Below are positions 1-10,249 of a stretch of 64,000 nucleotides of DNA, piece by piece. This DNA comes from Rusavskia elegans (taxonomy: Eukaryota; Ascomycota; Lecanoromycetes; Teloschistales; Teloschistaceae). The stretch is from positions 186,001-250,000 of the forward strand of contig SAUG01000033.1 of assembly GCA_011316305.1 (NCBI GenBank), given 5' to 3'. How positions within the stretch are numbered: position 1 is the stretch's first letter; each line of letters starts with the position of its first letter. A model generated the notes under the pieces. It was not told where the DNA came from and did no database searches. It saw only the letters and a program-made list of their open reading frames with translations. Made by a program: the position numbers and the translations under genes.

Positions 1-908
1 ATAAGATCTCGGAATGGGCGGCAGGTTTGACCACTGGCAATGTCGCTCACGTCATCTTCCTCACAAACGACGTCTCGTTCTCGAAGTCTTTGAGTAAAGC
101 TCTTCCGGACCGGGTCTTCCGCCAAGTATCGCTGGGAGATTGCTCACCAGAAGTCGCCAAACGCTTCGTCGTCAATCACCTCAACGCTGATGCGGACGAA
201 GGATCGAAAGGCGAAAAGAAATCGCTCCCTTCCGAAACCCGCGAAGACCTGGACGAGCTAGATGGCTGTATTGACATCCTTGGTGGCCGCCTGACCGATC
301 TCGAGTTCCTAGCCCGCCGCATCAAGACGGGCGAAACCCCAAACAAAGCCGTCCAGCAGATCATCGACCAGTCCGCCTCGGAGATCCTCAAAATGTACAT
401 CCTAGATATCGGCACCGCCTCGAGCAACGGCGCAACCCGGTCATGGACGCCGGAACAAGCATGGTTGCTAGTCAAATCCCTGGCAACAACCCCTAGCCTT
501 CGCTATAACGAACTCCTCCTATCCGACACGTTCAAATCCTCCGACGGGGCACTCCTCGCCCTCGAGCAATTCGAACTCATCACCATCGTCAGCCAGAACG
601 GTCGACCCCACAGTATCAAGCCAGGAAAGCCCGTCTATCAAGCGGCCTTCAAACAATTGGTCGCGGATCGCGTACTCAAAGCACGACTCGACCTGGCGGT
701 TCTGACTCAACTCATTGGCATTGAAACCAAAGCGATTGATAAAGCGGAAGCCGAACTGGCGCTCTTAGGTGGATTGCCGGGGCAGCCAAGGGAGGTGAAG
801 AGCAGGGTGATGTGGTTGCTAGCGAAGATGCAGGCGAGTCAGGGGAAGGTCGAGGGCTGGGAGAAGGAGGGTAAGGCATTGAAGGAGGTGCTGGCGAAAG
901 AGTATTAG
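1..908 (+). CDS. YME2: Mitochondrial escape protein 2 (Yme2), C-terminal part
   Basis: The open frame enters from the left edge (frame starts at base 3) and runs 301 codons to TAG at 906-908, so the N-terminus and start lie outside the window. Visible motifs include HVIFLTNDVSFSKSLSKALP, the P-D-R-V-F-R-Q-V-S-L-G-D-C-S stretch that follows it, and LGGRLTDLEFLARRIKTGE, which I recognise as the C-terminal half of the RNA12 (P-loop-like) domain of fungal Yme2. The family protein sits in the mitochondrial inner membrane and influences mtDNA nucleoid structure and mtDNA escape. The last 60 residues are charged and helical. No intron interrupts the visible part. The identification is by family recall; the matching length and motif order make it fairly sure. 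Confidence 0.9.
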   Translation, partial: KISEWAAGLTTGNVAHVIFLTNDVSFSKSLSKALPDRVFRQVSLGDCSPEVAKRFVVNHLNADADEGSKGEKKSLPSETREDLDELDGCIDILGGRLTDLEFLARRIKTGETPNKAVQQIIDQSASEILKMYILDIGTASSNGATRSWTPEQAWLLVKSLATTPSLRYNELLLSDTFKSSDGALLALEQFELITIVSQNGRPHSIKPGKPVYQAAFKQLVADRVLKARLDLAVLTQLIGIETKAIDKAEAELALLGGLPGQPREVKSRVMWLLAKMQASQGKVEGWEKEGKALKEVLAKEY

Positions 909-1517
909 GGGCTGGGAGGTGGATGGATGGTATGGGTCAGAAAGGCCGTGTGTCTGTCGACCACTCTCGGTACCGCAATTGGATTGACCTCGTGACGGCG
1001 CTGGCGTTTTGGGAGGCAAAGATACCACTCTGCATTGCTAATTCATACATATGTAACACCAAGGATATATATCAGATCTGACGAGCTTCGGAAAGCCTCT
1101 CACCTCAGCTCATCATGTATATGTTTCGAAAAAGTCATCCATTCGCCACCAGCCCAATGTCTCTCAAGACATCTCGATCCCTCTCTTCCCACTCCCTCCA
1201 CATTTCGATAAATCGATACCTCGATATGTTTCGGAACGGACAGACCATCAATCTCCGGCGGGGTGTTGTCATCGTGGACCGGATGGTGTTTCCGCTTAGC
1301 TTAGCTCTCCCACTTTCTGTGTTCTGGTTTTTCCTTCCCTTTTGTTGTACCGTCGACAGCTGTCATCATCGGGACTGTGGGTGTCTGTCGGAGTGTTCTG
1401 TTTGTGTGCGATCGGTTGTTGTCGTCACTGGATCTGTGATTGGCTGGTCTTTCGGTCAAGTGAAGCTCTTTCAACTCACGTTGGGTGGTGGTCACTGCTT
1501 GTTGCTGTCTGGTCAAG
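909..1517. other. Intergenic region, YME2 3' side / promoter of next gene
   Basis: About 600 bases with no credible gene. Open frames over 1115-1588 are T-rich and low in information. The right part, rich in pyrimidine runs before the ATG at 1518, is probably the leader of the downstream gene. Confidence 0.5.
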
Positions 1518-2423
1518 ATGGGTGCCTGGGGGTATCAACTGTTCAACTCCGACAACGAGTTCGACGTCGTGATCTCGGACATCGATGAGCAGGCAAGCAT
1601 ATTGGCCAAAGACCCCAAGCTTACCCTGTACGAGCCCAAGAACAAAAAGCGAGTGGTCAAGAAGCTCAATGACGGACTCTTTCACGAATTACTGCAATTG
1701 TTCATCAGAAAGGAATGGAAACACGGTGTCAGTACTTCTCCCTGGCTATCCATCTTTCCAGAATCATGTCTTCATTGCAAGGATGATGAGATGCTAATGT
1801 ACTTTGACTGACATATCAGGTGATCTATCTTGCCGTTCTCAGTATGAGATTGGGAGCCACAATTCCGGCCACGGACCTGGCCTACGTCGGTCAGACTCTC
1901 AAAGATACGCCGATGTATCAGGAAGCGAAGACCCAAGTGCAAAAAGGCCTTGAAGGGTACAAGAACAATGGGGAACCATGGGACTTTGAGAGCAAGGACA
2001 TCATTGATGCAGCCAATGCGTCAGTTGTCAACGAGCAGCAAGAAGGTCAGCTATCCGTTGATACGTTATGTAAACGTACAAGACTGACTCCAATAGCTAC
2101 CGGCGGATTCCAGATGCTAAATGTTATGGAGAAGTGGAGCTTGATGCCACAGGGGATGCCCGGTAGGTGATCCAAAGACACTTGTTTGCCTACCTCAACA
2201 TCTGTCCGATTCCTTGCTAATGTTGATCCTAAAAGGTGGTCCCAATGACATGGAAAAGGGACTGGAACAGATCCTCAAAGATCAAAAGGCCTGGGAGGCG
2301 AAGCAGGCAAAGGAGCCGAAGCCTGCGGCTGAGCCCAAGCCGAGCGTTGAATTGCCGCAAGAGGAGAAGGACAGAATGCAAGCGGCGGTCAAGGCTTGGT
2401 TCGATTTCCAGATGGCCCCATGA
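1518..2423 (+). CDS. Hypothetical protein with MGAWGY N-terminus
   Basis: Four exons can be joined in frame: 1518-1727, 1820-2045, 2097-2162 and 2236-2423, giving 229 residues. The introns have GTCAGT, GTCAGC and GTAGGT donors and CAG, TAG and AAG acceptors. The protein begins MGAWGYQLFNSDNEFD, the start typical of a fungal/bacterial family of unknown function (DUF4259-like openings begin MGAWG). A middle segment IYLAVLSMRLGATIP is hydrophobic; the C-terminus is charged and Pro/Glu/Lys-rich (KEPKPAAEPKP). No catalytic motif is visible. The ATG at 1518 is chosen because the MGAWG start is diagnostic. There is no functional clue from neighbours. Exon joining is inferred; the function is unknown. 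Confidence 0.75.
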
Positions 2424-3485
2424 TGGACTCGTGTCGAAATTGTTTTGCTCTTGGCAATGCACGACGATGAAGCAAAAAAAGAGGAATCACAACCATTAGC
2501 GATGAAAAGGGGAGGTGAATTACATCAAAAGGTTTAGCAATGAGCTACAACAGCATATCATATAGCGGAATAAATCAGCGTCTCTGAGCTTTAGGTTTCT
2601 GTCCACAATCATTCGCCTTTTCCGAAGCTTCCGCTCATCGGCTGACGGTATATTCGCGTTTCCATGGGGTCATGGCATGTCAATACGAATGCCTCGTGGA
2701 GGGGACCGTATTCGTACCTGCTCCTCGTCAGCCAGGGCTTGCCAAGGAATGACGCTCAAGGGCTTTTTTGTGGGGAAAGTTCAGATGAAAGCCACCATGC
2801 GGGCTAGATCAGATCATCCGATTGGCACTACCACGTTTCATCTCCACACGCTTGTGTCTTCACTCCGAGACTCTCCAGAGCCGAAAACGAAGAGCACGCA
2901 GAGGTCCCCGTAATCACATTACTTTCACTAGCTCAGAAGGATCTGGGTGCTGTGCTCGTGCAACCAGATGCTCTTGCTGCGCCTCCACTGTCTCAGGATC
3001 CTTCTTAAGTCTTAACGCTCAAGTCTTCGATCAGACATCTCGACGGAATCTTTTTGCCGTCTTGGCTGCTCATTGGCATCAGCCAAGTACCGTTAGCCGC
3101 TTTCTCCAACCTTCCCTGAGGGAAGTTCCCTCGGGAGTTGGCTAATTGGCCTTGATCCTTGTTTGGCCTCCGCGATAGCCAGACCCCTGACAATCCTCTA
3201 GCTCATTCACTGATGGGGAATAATCGCCAAGTATGCCAAGTCTAGGGATTACGCCCAGCCGATGTGTACGTTACAGACATCAGCCAGTCAGAGCATCGAA
3301 TTCAACCAGTCCGCGTACCATCTGGACGTTGCCTAGAGAAGCATTGCGTAAGAGCTCTCATATGTAAAAGCTATGCCTGCTCGCTTTTGAATTTTTAGCC
3401 CCCATCTCAGTTTTCCTACACTGTACTTCTACATCTCTTAAATCTATCTCTTGTCGCATCACTTTGTTCATACATCAATTGCAAT
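2424..3485. other. Intergenic region
   Basis: About 1 kb without a supportable gene. The frames at 2677-2913 and 2822-3145 are short, Ser/Arg-rich and resemble nothing I know. The last 100 bases are T/C-rich with runs such as CTACACTGTACTTCTACATC, fitting a fungal core promoter for the fasciclin gene. Confidence 0.5.
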
Positions 3486-5014
3486 ATGTACCGGCGGCTC
3501 TTTTCAGTCGCGGCCCTGGCTGCCACAACATTGGCCCAGAATTCCACCAATTCAAGCAGCAGCGGCACTCCATCGCTCACTCAGCTGCTTGGTTCAACCG
3601 ATTCCCTTTCGACTTTGAGGACAGCGGTTGAAGGCGTACCGGGTCTTGGTGATATGCTGGGTTCAGCAACCAATGTCACCATCTTAGCCCCATCAAATGA
3701 GGCCTTTGAGAAATTTATGGGCACCCCACAAGGTGCCGCATTGGCTTCCAATGACCAGGATGCTATTCAAGTAAGACATCTGCCATGTCCTCCAATGGCC
3801 ATCACTGATATGACGATTCTGAAGGCGCTCTTGCAATACCACATCATTAATGGCACCTACCCAGCGTCCGCCGTCACGGAGATGCCTGTCTTCCTGCCGA
3901 CAATGCTTAACAACAGTGATTATACGAACGTAACAGGTGATGGCTATCTCCAGAGCATCGTCTTTGTGTTCGAGGTGCTAATAATACAAAGGGGGCCAAG
4001 TTGTTGAGGCAGTGATGCAGGGTGAAAATGTTATTTTCTACTCAGGCCTCCTCAATAACGCAACCGTTACCACTGCCGTATGTTTTCCTTTATCACTACA
4101 CGCCTATTTCGGGATTCTGCTAAGTCAAATTCTGTAGGACCAAAATTTCACTGGTGGTGTCGTTCACATCATTGACAACGTCTTGACCGTCCCACGAAAC
4201 ATTTCCAGCACAGCTACAGCTGCTGGCTTATCAGCAGTCGTTGGCGCCCTGTCTCGGGCGGAGCTCGTTGACACCGTGCAATCCCTTAGCGACGTGACCA
4301 TATTTGCCCGTAAGTAATTTTCGAGACTGCTTAACTCCAATCCAAGGCTGACTCTTCGACATAGCAAATAATAGCGCCTTCAACGTAATTTTTCACCCGT
4401 TTCCTCAATTGGCATTGACTTACATGGGCACAGGCGATTGGATCAGCTCTGCCAAACTTGACAATGACCCAACTAGCCAGTATCCTTTCATATCACGGTA
4501 TGTCCCCCTATTGCACCACCCGAACAATAACTAACACAAGCAAACAGTCGTCAACGGCACCGTAGCTTACAGCTCCATGCTCGAAAACGACATGACCGTC
4601 CCTGCGCTCGCCGGCGGTGACCTCAGAATCACCATCTCCGAAGGCGACGTCTTCGTCAACAGTGCCAAAGTCCTCATCCCAGACGTCCTCGTTGCCAACG
4701 GTGTTATCCACGTCATCGACAACGTTCTCAACCCCAACAACACCATGGCCATGCCCGAGCCCACGGCTGAAGTGCAGTCCGCTGCCTTCGAAGGCGCAAC
4801 CAGCACGGACAACCTTGGTAGTCTTACGAGCGGTGTGCCCACACCGACATCGGCTGAGTTCGGTGCTGCTCCAACGCCCGCTGAGAGTGAAGAGACCGCC
4901 AGTGGTGGAGGTGCGATGCAGACGGGTACCGCCGAGGGAGCTGCGTCCAGAAAGGAGGGCGCAATGGCTATCGCTGCGATGTTCGCAGGTGCTGGGGCAT
5001 GGTACAATGCCTAG
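3486..5014 (+). CDS. GPI-anchored protein with two fasciclin (FAS1) domains
   Basis: Seven exons join in frame to 401 residues: 3486-3770, 3825-3936, 3992-4077, 4138-4309, 4365-4384, 4434-4497 and 4548-5014. Residues 1-17 form a signal peptide (MYRRLFSVAALAATTLAQ). Two FAS1 domains follow, each with an H1-type box (VTILAPSNEAFEKFM in the first; VTIFAPNNSAFN, split over exons 4-5, in the second) and an H2-type end (GVVHIIDNVLTVP; GVIHVIDNVLNPN). N-glycosylation sequons are common. The tail is Ser/Thr/Ala/Gly-rich and ends in a weakly hydrophobic segment (AMAIAAMFAGAGAWYNA), as in GPI-anchored wall proteins. The family acts in cell-surface adhesion. Exon 5 is only 20 nt. Splice sites are read by eye but the phase closes throughout. 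Confidence 0.88.
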
Positions 5015-6706
5015 GTGTAACCAGAGCAAGCCACCCAGACTAGACCGGATACAAGGAGCCAATCTAATCTTGTGAAGTTACTTACGTGGCTGAGGTAAGA
5101 TATTTGTATGATACAGGGTTGCGGTGGATCAAAAGCATAGTGCATCGATCGCTCTACCGTTGTATGATCCATTTCTACTTCCTCCGAGAACAACATGCTC
5201 CTTACAACAATCTATCACAAGTATCAAATCTTGTGAGAACCTCCAGAAGACCTCAAATACCCACTAAGATCAAGTCAATTGTGGGGCCCCTGTTTTGTTG
5301 TGGTTTTGAGAGTCTCTCATCTTGTATCGCTCGTTGCACGTTTTCGACTACGTACTACAGATACGTAAGTCTCAGTGAGCGTTCGCCAAACGTACTTGAG
5401 ATATCGAGTCGAAATTGCTACTACGACATTCAACGTTTTTAACTCGTTAATCTGTATCATTGTAGTATTCTTCCATATCTACGTTGTAGCTCAAATCGTC
5501 TTTCCCGTTTCGTGCCCGCTTACACACGATGAGTTGGCGTGCATATGCAGATACAAATTCCTTTTTCCTGATAATTAGCCTGGGCCAAAATGAATCTCAA
5601 TGCTTCCTTAAATGGAGCAGCCTTTCGGATAGCTATATAAGCCATATGGTTTTCAGCTCAGGGATCGGCGCTGCTGCTCTGCTTCTCTTCACGATTTTAT
5701 AGAAATTGTTCAAGAACCCTGACCCGTAAATTTACTATAGGAATCACTAAAAAGTACTAAAGCCCTGGCAGTGTTTCTTCAGGCCAATCACGTCCTACAA
5801 ACTTATAGGGTTTGCCCTTAGCAAGCTAAGCCAGATAAGTACCTTACCTTAGCGATTAGGTATGCACTAAGGTATGCACTCTCGGCCCGGTACTGGCACG
5901 CTAGGCCGTATTCGTCACTACATCGTCAGATCTGCTTATTTACGCAGTATAAAACTGATATTTGAAGATTTTTAGACATGCAAGACCAAGCACTTCTATA
6001 ATATTGAGTCAAGATAGGTAGATAGTCAGTATTGGTGCAGACCAATTGCGTATTAGGACCTTCGCCGCACATTCATCTTCGCCACACGCTAGGCCACGCT
6101 AGGTAAGCGATAGTCTTGGCAGACTTTATTGGGGGGGAGGGTACCCTAAGATTACTACATCGTGCCAGATAACCACGCTAAAACCCGACAGAAGACGTCT
6201 GTAGTAGGTATAAGCTTCGGGCGCTCTTCGAGGATTAGCCAGGCAGCCAATCAACGAATATAGGGGTCCTAAGCGTTTTATCGTGCGGCAAAGGTGGATG
6301 AACCCGAGTATCGGCACGGTATTTCCATGCATATCCATGCACCCTCATATTCCCTAGCCTACAGTCGAGAGCCTTTCCCTTCGTATGAGCTCATCTTTCG
6401 CAAGTCGGAAAACTACACTACTCGTTTGCAGGTCATTGTCACTCGATGCTTGACAATTGGTATCGTAGGTGGCTAATGTGAATCTGCACAAATCCGCCAT
6501 ACGTTAACTACTTCTGAAACCCAATCTCACAGGTTTGTAAGCATGCAGACAACATGAGGCTGCCTTGTGCTACCAAACTCGAAACATCGGCAGCCATAAC
6601 ATGGGGGCCAAATGAGCCTCAGCCTCAATCATCATGCTTTTCCCACATTTTCTGAAGGACGTGAGCCTTTGTCACAAAACATTTATCAGTGATTTTGGAG
6701 GAAACC
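5015..6706. other. AT-rich intergenic region with repeats
   Basis: About 1.7 kb without an intact gene. It holds one copy of a dispersed repeat (5236-5310), a short direct repeat of GGTATGCACT near 5859-5880, and CACGCTAGG units around 5899 and 6087-6102. Stop codons are dense in all frames between 5440 and 6130. A minus frame at 6126-6338 could be transposon debris, but I cannot name it. The last 100 bases should hold the promoter of the membrane-protein gene at 6707. Confidence 0.5.
5236..5310 (+). repeat. Dispersed repeat, copy A
   Basis: A stretch containing CAAATACCCACTAAGATCAAG is matched on the opposite strand at 36906-36978 with about eight differences over some 73 bases, and more weakly at 60542-60590. 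Three of the A/B differences are C in copy B versus T in copy A. There is no coding potential. The family identity is unknown; it may be the conserved end of a larger element. Confidence 0.75.
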
Positions 6707-7728
6707 ATGCTATTATACCTCTCCCTCGGAGCGTTTGTTTTCACCGTTCTGACAGCGCAGGTAACGGCAGATGGTCGTTTCCTACAACCATGGACAGCTG
6801 GACGCCGCAAGGACTACTCCGACAACGTGGATTATACCGTGGGCGTACAGATAATCACCCAATGGACTGCGGATTTCAGCAATGCGGCGATTGATCTTGT
6901 GCAGGATAACCATCCAGGTTAGTATTTCTACCCGTCCGCTAAAAAGCGGATGCCTAACGAAAATTCAGGAGACGCCCAGGGCGGTCCTTCAATCAATCTC
7001 GAACGTATGGATGAATTTTACTCCCATCCAACAAATCGAGCCTGACGTCTCAGAGATTCCTCAAGCCGACTGACATTCTGGATCGCATAGGATCATACAA
7101 CCAAAAAACCTGGAACTGGAAGGTGACCTACGCAGGCTTGGATCCCACCTTCAACAACGTCTTCTACCTTTCTGTCACCTCAGCGGATGGTAGTGATTCC
7201 TTCACCGGTCACTACTTCAACATCTCTGGGACCGAGTCAACAACGTCTGCACCACAAGCCACGAGCTCATCCCAACTGTCTGCCACCCTTCCCGCATCTA
7301 CAACATCACAATCCCCTCCCTCACCAGCAACCGTAACAGTAGCGCCCTCGAACACCAACAAAGGCACGCTCCCTGGCACAATCGCTGGCGTCGTGATAGG
7401 CACCATTTGCGGTACACTTCTACTAGCCGGAGCAGCATGGTGGGCCTGGAAAACCAAGAAAAGGCGAAATAATGAGGAAACCGCGAGAGACCAGCAGCCG
7501 ATACCACCAAACATCGAACCACCTTTCAATACGGAGCCGAAGCCGCACGAGGTCGATAGGAACCAGATACAGGAATTGTGTAATACGGAGCCGAAGCCGT
7601 ACGAGGTCGATAGGAACCAGATTCATGAATTGTATAATACGGAGCAGGCGCGGATGTTTGAGTTGCAGGAGACGGAGCGAAGACGGATGTTTGAATTAGA
7701 AGGGCCGGGCAGAGAAGTACGCACTTGA
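6707..7728 (+). CDS. Secreted/single-pass membrane protein with repeated cytoplasmic tail
   Basis: Three exons, 6707-6917, 6969-7004 and 7091-7728, give 294 residues. A signal peptide (MLLYLSLGAFVFTVLTAQVTA) precedes a small beta-type extracellular domain with YSDNVDYTVGVQIITQWTAD, N-H-P-G, WNWKVTYAGLDPTFNNVFYL and a closing SGHYFNIS-like motif (here TGHYFNIS). This pattern is common in fungal surface proteins, sometimes assigned to the Kre9/Knh1 or Ig-like fold; function is not established. A Ser/Thr/Pro-rich stalk leads to one transmembrane helix (about residues 177-201, TIAGVVIGTICGTLLLAGAA) with a KTKKRR stop-transfer. The cytoplasmic tail holds 18-residue repeats. The ATG at 6707 is chosen because it begins the signal peptide. 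Confidence 0.8.
7528..7689 (+). repeat. Intragenic 54-bp tandem repeat in cytoplasmic tail
   Basis: Copies start at 7528, 7582 and 7636. The first two differ at few positions and encode NTEPKPHEVDRNQIQELC and NTEPKPYEVDRNQIHELY; the third diverges after NTE. The period is a multiple of three, so the copy number can change without breaking the frame. Confidence 0.85.
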
Positions 7729-8719
7729 AAAGGGAGAACGAATAGAGATACTCGATTAAATCGTGTGTATGGTGCGTCGATAGTCTATGGGTCGCTTAGT
7801 TACACGTGTTGAGATGGGAGTCTCATGTACAGCGGGTATGTTCAGAACGTTGCGAGTACGACCAATGAGAAAATGGGGATTGGAAAATGTAACAAGTAGC
7901 TTGCAATCGTATGTAATAATAAACTACTCACAGGGTAAAATTCGCATATCGTGCTATTTGATTAGCCAAGCTAAGATCTTACCCTTTTTATCATACAATT
8001 CCTCTCCATTCATACTCAACCCATTTTGTTATTGCGAACAGCAATATCATCACCTAGCCACTAGGAATTATCCTCATTACGCTTCCGTACATTCCAAGCC
8101 CCCATTTTGGCTTGTTCAAAGACATAGACACGCCACCCATCCACCCATCGTCCTTTCTCTAATCTACTACCCCTCTTTCCCATCCCTTCTATCCCTTCTA
8201 TCCCTTCCCCCAAAACTACATCTATATCCGAACCAGCAAACACCATATTATCCTCGAACGCCTTTCTCTATGCTCATCCCTCCATAACCACATTATTACA
8301 GCATCACATCACATTCCTCAAACAAACCGAGTCTCACAACAATCATCAAGGAAAAGCTTTCTGACGTATCTGCTCTGTGATGTTTTGATGGATTTAGGAG
8401 AATGGATGATGCTACTTTAGGATGGAGGAAGGGAGAATGGGGGTGGAGGAAGGAGTTAGATGTTCAGGGGGATATTGGATAGCAATAGCAAAATTCACAC
8501 CCGAAGCTGGAGAAAAAGCGAAGACAAAGGTAATGAAAGTGATCCTTGATTTCCTACATAACGCATCTATACGAAACTGCTGTATAACATCATCACCGTC
8601 ATCCATGCCCAAAGTCCATTCTTTCCTGAAGGTTTTAGCTATACTCTTCATAAAATCCCCCGTATGCTGACTCACCTCTCAATACTCATCTCGAAACACC
8701 ACCTTGTATCTCATATGCC
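7729..8719. other. Intergenic region
   Basis: About 1 kb between two genes that point at each other. A low-complexity plus-strand frame at 7787-8287 is Pro/Ser/Tyr-rich because of C/T runs such as CCCTTCTATCCCTTCTATCC and is not credible as a gene. No other structure seen. Confidence 0.5.
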
Positions 8720-9766
8720 TCAAGCCTGTGCATATCCACGTCCAACACGTCGGCTGCAAACGCTGTGATGAGAGCGCATCTTATCGCTTCGATCGAAGCC
8801 GTTCAACCCCTTGCGAAGACATCCAGGAGTCGGACAATCATGACGTTTGGGTCCCGCTGCATGCATCTGGGTATGGCGGCGAAGATCACTGGGACGGGCA
8901 CATGTGGTGGTGCAGCCCGGGAAAGAACACGCATAGCGAGCTTCGGCCCCGGATTGGGTGGAAGCTGTGGTGGATGGGGCCATTGAGGTTGGAGGGAGGG
9001 GGAGCCCGCCTGCATTGGTGTTGCCCATGTCTTGAGGGTTAGTGCTGTTATAGGTATGAGGCGTAGGCATGAAGCCTGCGGTTGTGGTTACTCCGGGTGT
9101 TGCCGTGTTCGAGTAGCTCCAAGGGTCATGGAGGGCCTGACCGTACGAGTTGTAATCGACCGGAGGCGCCGACAGCAGGCCATTCATAGCGACATCGTGG
9201 TTCGACGGATCGGTGAACATGTCCATCGAGCCATTGACATCGTAGCTGGGCAGATGGGTAGGTACGGGCAATGGAGTAGTCAGGTGTACCTCCGAGTGCT
9301 GATCGAGCTGCCACTGGGTTGGGAAGATAGCGAAACATCCCCAATACCCACACATCACGTCGGCGGCAGGATGGTAGCTTTGTGGACCTCCGTAGGAATG
9401 ATAATCAAAGCCATGAGTGATTAAGTGAAGTTCTCCATAGTGAACTTTGTTGGTAGCATGGTTTGGTAAGAAGGCGTTGGTATCTGGGGTGCTGTTGTGA
9501 TAGATCTTGTAATGTTGATCCAGTAGCGAGATATCCGGGAACGCTAATGCAGGACAGCCGGCACCCACACACAGGTGACATCTGTCGTATGCACGAGGCT
9601 TTAGCGGTGGAAAAAAAAAAACCTACCGGGCATCAGCCGCGCCCTCATGCATATCCGATGCATGAGGCTGCGAGCTGAGCTCAGGATTGGTCCAGTGATT
9701 CTCCATCTGCATGCCGGCAGCAGCAGCTTTCCGATAGGTGCTCGAACCGTGCGTGGTGCGTTGCAT
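8720..9766 (-). CDS. C2H2 zinc-finger protein (paralog 1)
   Basis: Two exons: about 9766-9627 and 9581-8720, with a 45-nt GTAGGT-ACAG intron containing a T run. The frame gives 333 residues from the ATG at 9766; ATGs at 9712 and 9706 are equally in frame, so the start is uncertain. Four zinc fingers are visible: CVGAGC-x12-H-x4-H, CGYWGC-x12-H-x3-H, CSFPGC-x12-H-x3-H and CPTPGC-x16-H-x3-C. The last has an enlarged loop containing KGLNGFDRSDK and ends in Cys instead of His. Between fingers 2 and 3 lies a Pro/Ser/Thr/Asn-rich linker. Likely a nuclear DNA-binding regulator. The gene at 13401-14200 ends in the same pair of fingers and shares an upstream motif, so the two are probably paralogs. 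Confidence 0.75.
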
Positions 9767-9821
9767 ACTGAATGCAGTGGGGCTCAACGCTAAGGTAGGG
9801 CGTGCAGAAAAGGGCGAAAAA

Positions 9822-9833
9822 GGGGCGACCAAT
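9822..9833 (-). promoter_or_regulatory. Shared CCAAT-containing motif upstream of zinc-finger paralog 1
   Basis: GGGGCGACCAAT (plus strand), followed at once by GAGCGTCG, is repeated at 14243-14254 upstream of the second zinc-finger gene, where GAGCGTCG follows after 11 bases. A further GGGGCGCTG lies about 100-140 bases upstream in both. CCAAT boxes bind the HAP/CBC complex; whether these are functional or just remains of duplication is open. Confidence 0.5.
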
Positions 9834-10249
9834 GAGCGTCGATGTTGTTGATTCGAAGGGCAGAAAGGCGGTCCAAAAGGTTGGAAATGAGGATGGGATA
9901 TGAGAGGATACTTGTAGAGACAGGAGGGCGGCTGAAGAGTTGATGCAGAACATCAAAGGGGCGCTGCTGCAGGTGCGACCAAAATGAGACCCGGCCACCA
10001 GTTGGCCCCATGCCATACTGCGAAGGCCTCCAAGGCGGTCAACATTGACTTCTCGGCGCGTCTGTGGCCTGGATTTCACGCTGAATACGGTCATTGTGAT
10101 TGTTTGAGGCTCATCGATCAAGATTATAAGCCTCGGCAGGTCGTCTCCATCTGCACGGTTATCCTGTAATTAGAGGCCTCGTAGTCCAATAATCAGTCTG
10201 GTAAACAAAAACATCGTACTACCACCTTGAAGTTCAACATGACAAGCTC
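9834..10249. other. Upstream region of zinc-finger paralog 1
   Basis: Non-coding; contains GGGGCGCTGCTG near 9959-9970, matched by GGGGCGCTG upstream of paralog 2. No gene seen. Confidence 0.45.

Noticed and set aside
6126..6338. Minus-strand frame in the AT-rich gap as transposase remnant
   Set aside because: Some protein-like character, but no motif I can tie to a transposase family; too short to call.
7787..8287. 166-codon plus frame
   Set aside because: Low-complexity translation of C/T runs without domain, signal or exon support.
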